A DNA stretch of 64,000 nt from Gemmatimonadota bacterium. GTDB lineage: Bacteria > Gemmatimonadota > Gemmatimonadetes > Gemmatimonadales > GWC2-71-9. The notes beneath the pieces were generated by a model. It was not told where the DNA came from. It saw only the letters and a program-made list of their open reading frames with translations, and ran no database searches. Within the stretch, counting starts at the first letter, position 1. Every line of letters begins with the position of its first letter. The stretch is taken from assembly GCA_029863245.1 (NCBI GenBank), contig JAOTVV010000001.1:1-64000 (forward strand), in the 5' to 3' direction. Positions 34,831 to 44,000 of the stretch are shown in pieces. The translations under genes and the position numbers were made by a program.

Positions 34831-34878
34831 GTTAGGCGGTTAGGCGGTTAGGCGGTTGGGCGGTGAGGCGGTTGGGAC
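34831..34878. repeat. Octanucleotide tandem repeat, GTTAGGCG-type
   Basis: Six 8-bp units directly after the ychF stop: GTTAGGCG three times, then GTTGGGCG, GTGAGGCG and GTTGGGAC. The first three are identical. The consensus matches the array at 1942-1989 after rotation (TAGGCGGT), so these are two members of one repeat family 33 kb apart. It lies between ychF and the rpsF promoter. Confidence 0.9.
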
Positions 34879-34943
34879 AGACACCGCGGCGATGAGGGCA
34901 CAGCGCCGGTTTCCGTGCCCCTCCCGTTCTCCGGCAGCGCGGC

Positions 34944-34949
34944 TATATT
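34944..34949 (+). promoter_or_regulatory. -10 element for the rpsF operon
   Basis: TATATT at 34944-34949 is a near-consensus -10; no good -35 is seen at 16-18 bp. It would start transcription near 34956 and give a leader of about 58 nt before the rpsF ATG. Confidence 0.35.
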
Positions 34950-34970
34950 ACAGGGTTGCATTCACCTACT

Positions 34971-34988
34971 CCGCCCAGCACCGGGCGG
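34971..34988 (+). promoter_or_regulatory. rpsF leader hairpin, candidate S6:S18 binding site
   Basis: CCGCCC (34971-34976) pairs perfectly with GGGCGG (34983-34988) around AGCACC, 26 nt before the rpsF start. In many bacteria the rpsF leader folds into a hairpin with unpaired CCG-type sequence that binds the S6:S18 complex and represses the operon. The position and the loop fit that idea; the exact conserved bases were not checked. Confidence 0.4.
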
Positions 34989-35013
34989 GGTCACGAGACC
35001 ACAGGATGGTGCC

Positions 35014-35391
35014 ATGACACGCGAGTACGAGATCGTCTACATCTTCGACAGCACGCTCGAAGAGGCGCAGATCAACGAGCGTCTCGAGCGCTTCCAGGGG
35101 CTGTTGCGCGGCCCCGAGTCTCCCGAGCCGGTAACCTCCGTCGACCACTGGGGCAAGCGCACGCTGTCGTACGCCATTGCCGGCCGGGATGTCGGCTACT
35201 ACGTGGTGGCGCGGTTCGAAACCCAGCCGGAGAAGCTGCCCGAGCTGGAGCGGGCGATCAAGCTCGACGAGGGCGTGATCCGGCATCTGATCGTGCTGGA
35301 TGAAGGCCTGACGCCGGCGGGCGCGATACCCGAACCCAGCGACCGCGACGACAACGGCCATGGCGACTCCGACCGGGAGGACGACGAATGA
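35014..35391 (+). CDS. rpsF: 30S ribosomal protein bS6
   Basis: This 125-residue protein is read from ATG 35014. The ferredoxin-like S6 core runs from MTREYEIVYIFDSTLEE through WGKRTLSYAIAGRDVGYYVVARFE to IKLDEGVIRHLIVL. A Gly/Asp/Glu-rich acidic tail (~100-125) follows, as in many S6 proteins. It binds 16S rRNA as a dimer with bS18, whose gene overlaps its stop by ATGA (35388-35391). It is the first gene of the rpsF-rpsR-DUF2232-rplI operon. Confidence 0.96.
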   Translation: MTREYEIVYIFDSTLEEAQINERLERFQGLLRGPESPEPVTSVDHWGKRTLSYAIAGRDVGYYVVARFETQPEKLPELERAIKLDEGVIRHLIVLDEGLTPAGAIPEPSDRDDNGHGDSDREDDE

Positions 35392-35609
35392 GACGCCGTC
35401 CCAAGACCTGCCCGGTATGTGAGAGCGGCGTTCGCGTCGTCGACTACAAAGACGACCGTCTGCTGACGCGGTTCCTCACCGAGCGCGGCAAGATCATTCC
35501 CAGCCGTCTGTCCGGGATGTGCGCCCGGCACCAGCGCCAAATGGGCCGGGCCATCAAGCGCGCCCGACACCTTGCGCTGGTCCCCTTCATTCGGGGCTAC
35601 AGCCGGTAG
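35388..35609 (+). CDS. rpsR: 30S ribosomal protein bS18
   Basis: This 73-residue protein has CPVC near the N-terminus, then VVDYKDDRLLTRFLTERGKIIPSRLSG (in pieces) and the conserved basic C-terminal half with CARHQRQMGRAIKRARHLALVPF. The CPVC and CARH cysteines suggest the zinc-binding (C+) form of S18. ATGA overlap with rpsF ensures equal synthesis with S6. Confidence 0.96.
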   Translation: MRRRPKTCPVCESGVRVVDYKDDRLLTRFLTERGKIIPSRLSGMCARHQRQMGRAIKRARHLALVPFIRGYSR

Positions 35610-35610
35610 C

Positions 35611-36576
35611 ATGCCGCTCCCGTCCGAGCGGGCGCCGCAAGGCGGGCTCGGGCATCTGATCGTCGGCGGAATCGCGTTTGTCCTCGTTGCCCCGCTGGGG
35701 CTTGTTGCCATTCCGCTCGCGGCGCTGCTGCTCGTGTCCCACCCCCGGTCCACCCCCGAAATCGTGGTCGCGGGGACATGTGCCGGCTTTGGGCTGTGGT
35801 GGCTCATGGTCCCGGGCGAGTTGCCGGATCAGGTCCTCCGAGCTGGGGTGATTTCGGCGAGCGCGCTCTACGTGATGGCGACGCGCTGGACACAGATCTC
35901 CTTCACTCACCGGGCGCTCGGCGCCATCGCCGTCACCGGGGCCGGCATCACGGGCCTCCTGGCCGTCCTGGGCTCGTCATGGGGCGAGCTTCAGTGGTGG
36001 GTCGAGTTCCGCGCCGGTCAGTCGGCGCGTCAATTGCTGGGTGCGGTCTCCGCAGCCGGGGAGCGGTCGAGGATTCTCGCGCCGACCGCCGCGCAGATCG
36101 AGACGTTCGAGCAGGGCCTGAGCACCATGACGCGCCTAGTCGCCGACTTCTTTCCGGCCATCAGCGCCCTTCAGCTCCTGGCCGGGCTGCTCCTCGCCAC
36201 GGTCGCCTATGCGAGGCTCGTGCGACAGCCTGTGGGCCGGCCGGCCGAGCCATTTCAGTTCTTCGGGTTCACCGAGCACCTCGGCTGGATCGCCGTCGGT
36301 GCCCTCGTCGTGGTCGTGACACCGAAGCTCTCGGCGGCGGAGCTCCCGGCCGCCAACGTGCTGCTCATCGTGGCGGTCCTGTACGCGCTCAGAGGAGCCG
36401 CCGTACTGGCGTTCGGCCTGGCGCTCTCCGGTCGCGGCGGGTTCTTTCTCTGGGCCGCCTTTGGTGTGATCTTGTTCTTGATGCTGCCCGTGGTCGTCGG
36501 AGGCGCCATCCTGCTTGGTGTCCTCGATGCGGGCCTGAACCTCAGACGGCGGTGGCTTTCCGCCGCCAACGGATGA
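35611..36576 (+). CDS. DUF2232 multi-pass membrane protein
   Basis: This 321-residue protein starts one base after the rpsR stop. It has about eight hydrophobic helices: IVGGIAFVLVAPLGLVAI, a pair around 50-70, LGAIAVTGAGITGLLAVL, LQLLAGLLLATVAYARL, LGWIAVGALVVVV, NVLLIVAVLYALRGAAVLAF and FLWAAFGVILFLMLPVVVGG. Members of the DUF2232 family are commonly found between rpsR and rplI, as here, and resemble substrate-binding subunits of ECF-like transporters. There is no direct evidence of substrate. Confidence 0.85.
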   Translation: MPLPSERAPQGGLGHLIVGGIAFVLVAPLGLVAIPLAALLLVSHPRSTPEIVVAGTCAGFGLWWLMVPGELPDQVLRAGVISASALYVMATRWTQISFTHRALGAIAVTGAGITGLLAVLGSSWGELQWWVEFRAGQSARQLLGAVSAAGERSRILAPTAAQIETFEQGLSTMTRLVADFFPAISALQLLAGLLLATVAYARLVRQPVGRPAEPFQFFGFTEHLGWIAVGALVVVVTPKLSAAELPAANVLLIVAVLYALRGAAVLAFGLALSGRGGFFLWAAFGVILFLMLPVVVGGAILLGVLDAGLNLRRRWLSAANG

Positions 36577-36579
36577 ACG

Positions 36580-37026
36580 ATGGAAGTCATTCTCAGAGAT
36601 ACCATAGCCAACCTCGGCCGAGTCGGCGAAGTGGTCCGGGTCAAGGATGGCTACGCACGCAACTACCTGCTCCCACGTGGGCTGGCGTATCCGGCAACCG
36701 ATGCGTACAAGCGACGGATTGCCGGCGAGGCCAAGCGGCGCATCGCCGAGCTGGCCGAGCAACGATCCGGCGCCGAAGCCGTGGTGGATCAGCTCGCAGC
36801 GGTGGAGCTGCACTTCACGGCCAAGGCGGGTGAAGGCGACCGGCTCTTTGGGTCGATCACATCCGCAGACATCGCTCACCAACTGCACGAGAAGGGGTTC
36901 GAGATAGACAAACGCTCCATCGAGATCCCCGAACCCATCAAGGCGATCGGCGTCTATCAGGTGCCGATCCGCTTGCATCCGGAGGTCCGGGCCGAGATTC
37001 GGGTCTGGGTCGTCAAGGAGGAATGA
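36580..37026 (+). CDS. rplI: 50S ribosomal protein bL9
   Basis: The protein has 148 residues. The N-terminal rRNA-binding domain is MEVILRDTIANLGRVGEVV with VKDGYARNYLLPRGLAYPAT; a long connecting helix (RRIAGEAKRRIAELAEQRS) follows, then the C-terminal domain with GDRLFGSITSADIAHQL and the ending RVWVVKEE. Both domains are complete and the length is standard. The next gene begins inside its stop (ATGA). Confidence 0.96.
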   Translation: MEVILRDTIANLGRVGEVVRVKDGYARNYLLPRGLAYPATDAYKRRIAGEAKRRIAELAEQRSGAEAVVDQLAAVELHFTAKAGEGDRLFGSITSADIAHQLHEKGFEIDKRSIEIPEPIKAIGVYQVPIRLHPEVRAEIRVWVVKEE

Positions 37027-38894
37027 CCGGAATCGCCGCCATGGGAATCGTCTACCTCGACGGCCAGCGGCTTCGTCGGACCTTGCTCGCGGCCGCTGAC
37101 TGGGTGGATGCCGGTCGTGACGAGCTGAACCGGATCAACGTCTTTCCGGTCCCGGACGGCGACACGGGCACCAATTTCGCCATGACCCTTCGGGCAGCGG
37201 CCGAAGGCGTGCGGCCGCTCCATCAGGGTGACCTGCAGCAGGTTGCCAAAGCCATGGCCAATGCCTGTGTCATGGGCGCACGCGGGAACTCGGGCATGCT
37301 GTTGTCCCACTTCCTGCTCGGCTTCGGGGAGGCCCTGGGACAGCTCCGGGTGGCCAGGGCGCGCGACGTGGCCCGCGCCATGCGGCTGGGTGCCGAGCGG
37401 CTGTACCAGTCGCTGGACGAGCCCGTCGAGGGCACGATTCTGACGGTCTCGCGCGACACCGCCGAGGCGGCCGAGTCCGCCGCCGAAGGAACGACCAACC
37501 TCCGCGACTTCATGCGGCAGGTGCTGCATCGGGCGGAGGAGTCGCTGCGGCGAACCCCTGAGCTGCTCGCCGTACTCAAGGAAGCCGGCGTGGTCGACGC
37601 CGGCGCCAAGGCCTTTGTGCGGGTGATCGAGGGGATCGTGCGGCTCATGGAGGGCGACCCCATCATGCCGGCCACCTGGACAGCGGAGATCCAGGTGCCT
37701 GCCGCGGCCGCGGCCGCGGCAGTGGATCCTGACCGTGACTATCAATTCTGCACCGAAGCGCTCGTGCGCGGATCGGGATTTCCGCCCTCGATCGAGCTGC
37801 GGCAGGAGCTGCGGCGGTTCGGCGGCTCGATTGTGGTGCTGGCCACGAGCGACCTTCTCAAGCTGCACATCCACACCGACACGCCCGACGAGGTGTTCGC
37901 GCTCGCGGCGAGTTGGGGCACCCTGGAGACCTCCAAAGCCGACGACATGCGTGTACAGCACGCCGAGGCGCACCACGGAGTACATCGTCGGGTCACCGTG
38001 GTCACCGATTCGTCGTGCGACCTGACTGACCGCACGCTCGACGACCACGGGATGGTGGTGGTGCCGCTCCAAGTGATCTCGGGCGCGCAGACCTACCAGG
38101 ACCGCATTGACATCCGGGGCGCCGAGGTGTACGAGCGGATGCGGGACGACAAGGAGATCTTCACGACCTCTCAGCCGACCCCTGCCGCCTTCATTAGGGC
38201 GTTTGACGATGCCAAAGCCAACGCCGACAAGGTCATCGGGTTGTTCGTCGCGGCGGCGCTCTCAGGAACGATGGCGTCAGCACAGGCAGCGGTGCGCACT
38301 CGGAAGCTCGAAGATCGGGTGTCGATCGTGGACTCCCGATCGGCCTCGTTGGGTCTGGGCATGCTCGCGCTCCGAGCAACTGAGCTGGCCGATGCCGGAT
38401 GGTCGGTAGCCGCCATCTCCGACGAGCTGACCGCCATCCGGGATCGGTCGGGCGCGCTGTTCACCGTCGATACCTTCGAGAACCTGCTCCGGTCGGGGCG
38501 CGTGACGCGCGGGCGGGCCTGGCTCGGAGGACTGCTCGACATCAAGCCCATCCTCGAGCTGGACCCCGAAGGGCGGGTCGTTCCGCTCGATCGGGTCCGC
38601 GGACGGGACGCGGTGTTGCCGCGTGTCCTGCAGCACCTCGAACGGCGACTGACCCCCAGGCCCTCGTCGTTCCGCCTCGCCGTGGTCCACGCGGGCATTC
38701 CCGACTTCGCGGCAGCACTTCGGTCTGACTTGATCCGCCACTTCGAGCCGCGCGACTGCTTCATCAATCACATCACGGCCGCCTTGGGCGTGCACACCGG
38801 CCTGGGTGCCTGGGGCGTCTTCTACCAGGTCGAAGATCCCGCACCGTCGGACGCCGGGGACCTATTTTCGCCACGGTCGGCTACGAAACGGTAG
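37023..38894 (+). CDS. DAK2-DegV fusion (fatty-acid kinase FakA-FakB type)
   Basis: The 623-residue protein joins two activities that are usually separate. Residues ~10-210 are a DhaL/DAK2 nucleotide-binding domain with NVFPVPDGDTGTNFAMTL and MGARGNSGMLLSHFLLGF. Residues ~235-315 match the FakA middle domain (QFCTEALVRGSG, LLKLHIHTDTPDEVF). Residues ~330-615 are a DegV lipid-binding protein: VTVVTDSSCDLTD, FTTSQPTPAAF, AALSGTMASAQAA and GVHTGLGAWGVFY. In Gram-positive bacteria FakA phosphorylates fatty acids presented by FakB (DegV); here both are on one chain, so channelling of exogenous or recycled fatty acids to acyl-phosphate is likely. It is coupled to rplI by ATGA. Confidence 0.9.
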   Translation: MTGIAAMGIVYLDGQRLRRTLLAAADWVDAGRDELNRINVFPVPDGDTGTNFAMTLRAAAEGVRPLHQGDLQQVAKAMANACVMGARGNSGMLLSHFLLGFGEALGQLRVARARDVARAMRLGAERLYQSLDEPVEGTILTVSRDTAEAAESAAEGTTNLRDFMRQVLHRAEESLRRTPELLAVLKEAGVVDAGAKAFVRVIEGIVRLMEGDPIMPATWTAEIQVPAAAAAAAVDPDRDYQFCTEALVRGSGFPPSIELRQELRRFGGSIVVLATSDLLKLHIHTDTPDEVFALAASWGTLETSKADDMRVQHAEAHHGVHRRVTVVTDSSCDLTDRTLDDHGMVVVPLQVISGAQTYQDRIDIRGAEVYERMRDDKEIFTTSQPTPAAFIRAFDDAKANADKVIGLFVAAALSGTMASAQAAVRTRKLEDRVSIVDSRSASLGLGMLALRATELADAGWSVAAISDELTAIRDRSGALFTVDTFENLLRSGRVTRGRAWLGGLLDIKPILELDPEGRVVPLDRVRGRDAVLPRVLQHLERRLTPRPSSFRLAVVHAGIPDFAAALRSDLIRHFEPRDCFINHITAALGVHTGLGAWGVFYQVEDPAPSDAGDLFSPRSATKR

Positions 38895-38953
38895 CACCCG
38901 AGGTTCGCGGGGAGCTCCGGCTTGCCGTTCGCGCGCTCGAGGCGCACAAGGCC

Positions 38954-39247
38954 GTGGACATTCTCGTCCTCGATCTGCGCCGGGTGAGCGATGCCGCCGA
39001 CTTCTTCGTGATCGCCTCGGGCACGTCCGACACCCACGTCCGGACGCTCGCCGAGCGGACGCTCGAGGCGATCGAATCCGCCGGCGGGCACGCCCATCAC
39101 GTCGAGGGAGTCCCGGCCGGCCGCTGGGCCCTCCTGGACCTCGTGACCATCGTGGTTCACGTCTTCCACCCGACACTGCGCCAGTACTATCAGTTGGAGC
39201 GCCTCTGGTCCGATGCACCCGTGCTCTCGACCGAACTCGTGGGGTAG
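38954..39247 (+). CDS. rsfS: Ribosomal silencing factor RsfS, start unclear
   Basis: The protein has 97 residues from GTG 38954. The RsfS/Iojap core is clear: DILVLDLRRVSDAADFFVIASGTSDTHVRTLAE (in pieces), AHHVEGVPAGRWALLDLVTIVVHVFHP, RQYYQLERLWSDAP. RsfS binds uL14 and blocks subunit joining in starvation. The family normally has ~15-20 residues before the first strand. The same frame continues upstream with a plausible helix (LAVRALEAHKAV) but without ATG, GTG or TTG back through the end of the DegV gene. GGGGAG lies at 38909-38914. The true start may be non-canonical, or the protein is slightly short. Confidence 0.88.
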   Translation: MDILVLDLRRVSDAADFFVIASGTSDTHVRTLAERTLEAIESAGGHAHHVEGVPAGRWALLDLVTIVVHVFHPTLRQYYQLERLWSDAPVLSTELVG

Positions 39248-39459
39248 TCGCGATGCGCCGGATCGCCGCGATCGTGTGCGACAGCATCGAATCGTCGGAG
39301 GAACTTCCGCGGCTGGACCGACCGTCAGGGTGCAGCGAACTCCTGCATCACGCGGCGGAACGATTCAAGATGCTCGGGCTGCTGATTCTGCGATTCGACT
39401 CTGCGCCGCCCAACAAGAGCGTTCCCTTTGAGGGCTCCGGACACGGTGGATCGGCTCGC

Positions 39460-39488
39460 TTGCATTGCCCCTCACCCCTCTCTAGCTT
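39460..39488 (+). promoter_or_regulatory. Probable promoter for SPOR lipoprotein gene (leaderless)
   Basis: TTGCAT at 39460-39465, a 17-bp spacer and TAGCTT at 39483-39488. The GTG start of the next gene is at 39495, six bases after the -10, so transcription should begin at or within a base or two of the start codon. Confidence 0.5.
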
Positions 39489-39494
39489 CCGCCC

Positions 39495-40880
39495 GTGAAC
39501 GCTCGCCAGATCTTCCCGCTCCTCCTCCTCGCCGCCACGGGCTGCGACTTCTCGGGTAGGTCGAATCCCGTCAAAGAGGCGTTCGCGGCGGCTCCTCGTG
39601 AGTACCGGGAAGGAACCATCGTCGCCTTCCGCTTTCCGACGGCGCGCGGTCGAGACGCGCGCCTGTATCAGCTCCCCACGCTGGACGACGTCCGCTGGCG
39701 CTTCGAGACCGGCAGATCGTCAGCCAAGGACATGGTGGGCTTCGCCGCCGACCGGGACATCCTGTACTTCCTGACCGACGCGAATTATCTGGCCGCACTG
39801 GACCTCGCCACGGGTCGAACGCGTCTCGTCGACAGCAACGTGGTCGCGGCGACGATGACGCCCGCTGCCATCCCGCTGGTCGTGCACCGGGACGGGTCGA
39901 TTGCCTCGGTGGAGCTCCGGTCGGTCGTCCCGTGGGCTACGCCGGTCTCCGACAAACCCAGTGCCGTCTGGGGCACGGTCCGCAACGGACTCCTGGCCCT
40001 GGTCGAGAAGGACGGCTCGGCAACCCTCCACTTGTACCGACAGGCGCAGCCTCCGGTCGTGCAACCGGCGCCGAACCCTGCCGTGGTCATCTCGACTTGG
40101 GGCGATGCGGCGCTCGCGCTCACGGATTCCGGACTCTACGTCCTAGATCCGGCGGACCCGAAGGCGGCTGCATTTCTCCCCGTCAAACCGCGACCGACGC
40201 TCGCCACGTTCTCGGCGTCGGAGCATCGGATCTACGTCGTCCGCGAGGACCTTCGGCTGGTGGCCTTCGATCGCTACACGCGCGACCAAGTCGCAACGCT
40301 GGCGCTCCCCGGCCCGACCGATGCCAGCCGTACGGACCCGAACGGGCAGTTCCTCTTGCTGCGACCCGTGGAAGGTGGTTCGGTCTGGCTGGTCGACCTG
40401 GCGCGATGGAGTGCGCCGCAGGTGGTCCCCGCCGAGTGGGACGAGACGTTCCCGCTGGTCGCCCCGGACGGGACGCTCCTAGTGCGCCGTGGCGATCGTG
40501 TAGAGGCGCTCTCGCACGATTCGCTCACGACCCTGGGCGCCGTGACGTCGCGGAGCGATCGGTGGATCGTCGTCAGTTGGGATCCGCGCCGGCTGAACCT
40601 CGAGACGGCCGTGACCGCCGGCAGGGAACCGGAACTTGGCGGCCAGCTCATCTACATTCAGGTGAGCAGCACCAGTAACCCCGACTGGGCGGCAGACCTC
40701 GCCGGAAACCTGCGGCGCGCCGGTATGCTGGCCACCGTGCTGTCGCCCGACCGCCCGGGTGAGCCGTATCGAGTGGTGCTGGGTCCGTATCCAACGCGGG
40801 ACGAAGCCGAGGCCACGGGACGTCAGCTTGGGCTTCCTTTCTGGATCTTCCGGCGGGATACGACCTCGCTCAACCGATGA
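39495..40880 (+). CDS. SPOR-domain lipoprotein with beta-propeller-like body
   Basis: The 461-residue protein has GTG start 39495. The signal peptide ends in lipobox LAATGC, so Cys17 should be lipidated. Residues ~40-370 are a beta-rich repeat region with blade-like strands (DILYFLTDANYLAALDLATGRT, SGLYVLDPADPKAA, HRIYVVREDLRLVAFDRYTRDQVATL), consistent with a six- or seven-bladed propeller. Residues ~385-458 are a SPOR domain (GGQLIYIQVSSTSNPDW, LRRAGMLATVL, YRVVLGPYPTRDEAEATGRQL), which binds denuded septal peptidoglycan. A role in cell division or envelope remodelling is likely. Its promoter appears to be separate from the upstream ribosomal operon. Confidence 0.87.
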   Translation: MNARQIFPLLLLAATGCDFSGRSNPVKEAFAAAPREYREGTIVAFRFPTARGRDARLYQLPTLDDVRWRFETGRSSAKDMVGFAADRDILYFLTDANYLAALDLATGRTRLVDSNVVAATMTPAAIPLVVHRDGSIASVELRSVVPWATPVSDKPSAVWGTVRNGLLALVEKDGSATLHLYRQAQPPVVQPAPNPAVVISTWGDAALALTDSGLYVLDPADPKAAAFLPVKPRPTLATFSASEHRIYVVREDLRLVAFDRYTRDQVATLALPGPTDASRTDPNGQFLLLRPVEGGSVWLVDLARWSAPQVVPAEWDETFPLVAPDGTLLVRRGDRVEALSHDSLTTLGAVTSRSDRWIVVSWDPRRLNLETAVTAGREPELGGQLIYIQVSSTSNPDWAADLAGNLRRAGMLATVLSPDRPGEPYRVVLGPYPTRDEAEATGRQLGLPFWIFRRDTTSLNR

Positions 40881-40882
40881 CG

Positions 40883-40930
40883 CTCGGGGCCTCTCGAAAC
40901 GGTCCGATCGGGGGACTTCGAGACCCCGAG
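40883..40930. terminator. Stem-loop between the SPOR gene and smc
   Basis: CTCGGGG-CC-TCTCGAA (40883-40898) pairs with TTCGAGA-CCCCGAG (40917-40930), a 14-bp stem with a 2-nt bulge and an 18-nt loop. No T-run follows. It is placed just after the SPOR stop and 110 nt before smc, as expected for a terminator or processing hairpin. Confidence 0.55.
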
Positions 40931-41040
40931 CCCAGCGGCAGCCTTGGGGGGGCGACGGCAGGGCCGCCTCGGGCCTCCGCCGCCGAACCAGTCCCGACGG
41001 CGCCTCACCGCGACATCACCACGGCTACAGGACTTCGCCC

Positions 41041-44000
41041 ATGAAGCTCACCCGGCTCGAACTGTCGGGATTCAAGTCGTTTGCCGATAGCGTCCCTCTG
41101 GACTTCTACGAGGGCGTCACGGCCATCGTGGGACCCAACGGATGCGGCAAGTCGAACATCTCCGACGCCGTTCGATGGGTGCTTGGCGAGCAGCGGGCGC
41201 GCCTCCTCCGGTCAGCCCGCATGGACGAAGTGATCTTCCAAGGTTCCGTCAAGCGCCACCCGATCAACATTGCGGAAGTTTCGCTCGTCTTCGACAACAG
41301 CGAGGGCCTCCTCACCATACCCTACCGCGAGGTAGTCCTGACCAGGCGGCTCACGCGCACCGGTCAGAGCGAGTACCTGCTCAACCAGACACCGGTCCGG
41401 CTGCGTGATGTGGCGGACTTGCTGCAGGGAACGGGACTGGGGAGTGACGCCGGCGTCGTGATGGAAGCCCAGATGATCGATCGCCTCCTGTCCGATCGAA
41501 CCGAGGAACGGCGATCGCTCTTCGAGGAGGCGGCCGGGATCGGCTTGTACCGAAACCGCAAGGAGTCCACGGAGCGGCGACTCGAGCGCACCGCAGCCGA
41601 CCTCCAGCGCCTCGACGACGTGATCGGCGAAGTGCACACCCAGGTGCGGAGCCTGGCGCGGCAGAAGGGACGCACGGAGCGACACCGCACGTACACCATG
41701 GAGCGCTTCGCCATCGTGATGACGCTGGCGCGGCGCGATCTCGCGCGCTTCGAGGAGCGCCATGCCAACCTCCGCTCCCGACGTGACGAGCTGCGAACCC
41801 GGTTGCCGAACCTTCGCCGCTCTCTCACCGAAGCCGAGCGAACGCGTGAGGTACGGGCGCAGGAGCGCTCGGCAGCCGAGGTGCGGCGCAACGAGCTCGA
41901 ACGCCACCTCGGTCAGGCACGCGTCGAGATCGAGCGCCTGGAGGGAGACCTCAAGGTCGCCGATGAGCGTCGCGAACAGGCCACTCACCGACGCGAGAAG
42001 GCGGTCGAGGAACGGGGCCAGGTAGAGGCCCGTCTCGCACACATCGAGCGAGAACTCGAGGCCGTGGCCGCTGAGCGGCACGCCGCGAGGGAGGCGCGCG
42101 ACTCGGTGCAGACCGAGCTCGACCTGCGCGCCGCCTCCGAAGGCGAGGCGCGCGCGCGCCTCACGGCGCACCGGGAGGCCGTGCGGAGCCTCGAGGAGGC
42201 ACTGCAACGGGGGACGGAGGGAATCCGTGCGCTCCAGGGCGAACACTCCGCCCTCGAGCGGGAGCTCGAGGACACGCGCCAGCGCGAAACGGAGCTGGCC
42301 GCCAACACCACCGACATGGCACGGCAGATGGAGGAGGCGCGCGCCCGCAACGCGGAGGCTCGCGATGCCCTGCATGCCCGGGAATCCGAGGAGCGGGAAG
42401 CCTCGGCCGACCTCGAGCGGGCCCGGCACACCGTGGCGGCCGCCCGCGAGCAGGAAGCGGCAATTCGGGTGGACCGCCGCGAGCTCCAAGAGCGGATGGC
42501 TCAGCAGCGAGCGCGCCGTGAGGCGCTGGCGGAGCTCGAGCGCAGGCGCGAGGGGCTCGCCCCCGGGGTGCAGGCCCTCCTCCGCGAGGCGGATCGCTTC
42601 GGGGCCGGGGCAATCGTCGGCCCGCTGAGCGATTTCCTGTCGATTTCGACGGGCGAGGCACGGCTCACGGAGCGATTGCTCGGTGACTGGCTCCAGGCGG
42701 TGCTCGTACGCGACGAGAGCACGGTGAGCGAGATTCGCCGCTGGCACGAGGCGACGGGGCCAGGACCCCTGGTTTTGCTCCCGCTCCGGCCCGGCCCATC
42801 GTTGCCATCGGGCCGTGCCCCTTCGCGCGTGCCATTCGACGTCGCGCCCGAGGCGGAGCCTTGGGTCGGGGCCATTCTCGACGGCGTCGAGGCGGGCGAC
42901 GCCGAGGGGAGCCTCATCCGGCGTGCCAACGGCGCGGTGTTCCTGCCGGGCGGGGGCGTGAGCGGACCGCTCAGCCGCCGCGCAGAGCTCGACGAGCTGG
43001 CGCGGACGATTGCCGACGGCACGCGTCGCCTGGACAACCTGACCCAAGCCATGGAGCTGGCCGCGGCTGCGCATGCGGCCGCCGAGCGTGAGATCGAGGC
43101 CGCCACGGAGCGCAGCGGTCGGGCACGAGCCGCCTTGCGCGAGGCACAGGGGGCAGCCGACGACGCCGGCCGCAGCCAGATGCGCGCCGAACGGGCTCAC
43201 GCTGAGGCGGAACAGGCGCTCCAGCGACTCGTCCAACGGATCGAAGAGCGGAACCGTCGCCTGCACGCCGTTGTCGAAGAAGTGCAGGACGGAGAGGCGG
43301 ATCGAGCAAAGAACGCCGAGCAGCTCAAGGCGCAACTGTCCACGCTGCTCGACCTAGAGTCGGCTCAGGAAGCGGCGCGCGAGCGCCGCGTTCAGTGGCA
43401 AGTCGAAGAGGTGCAGGTGTCGGCGCGGGAACAGGCCGCCGCAGGGCGTGAGGAACGGGCGCGATCGGCCCTGGCCGAGGCCACAGAAGTGATCTCGTCA
43501 TTGCGATCCGAGCTGGCCAACATCGAGCACCTCGTCGAATCCGTCTCGAGTCAGCGGCGCGAGTGGCACGACACCCTGGCGGAACGACGTGTGGCCGTCG
43601 AGCAGATGCAGGACGCAGCCGGCGCTGCCGAGACGGCCGCCACCACTGCCCACGAGACGCTCGTAGCGGCCGAACACGCGGTCGACGAGACCAGGCGGAC
43701 GGTGGAGGAACTGGGCGAGGAGCTTCACGGTGTGGAGCTGGAGCTCACCGAGGCGGAAGGTCGCCGCCAGGGCCTGATCGAGCGCATCGAGGGTGAGTGG
43801 CACAAGCCGATCGCCGAGCTCTTCAAGGAGGCGGAGGAGGTCGACGGCGACAGCGATGCGCTGCGTGCCGAAGCGGTTCGGCTCGCAGAGGAACTGGAGC
43901 GAATCGGGCCCGTGAACCTGCTTGCGGTGGAGGAGCACACCGAAGAGCTGAAGCGCGCGGAGTTCCTCACATCCCAGCGCGACGACCTCGTCGCCGCTCG

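Noticed and set aside
39253-39498. 81-codon plus-strand frame ending in a GTGA overlap with the SPOR gene
   Set aside because: It has no family-like features, and its last part contains the probable promoter of the SPOR lipoprotein. The overlap is likely chance.
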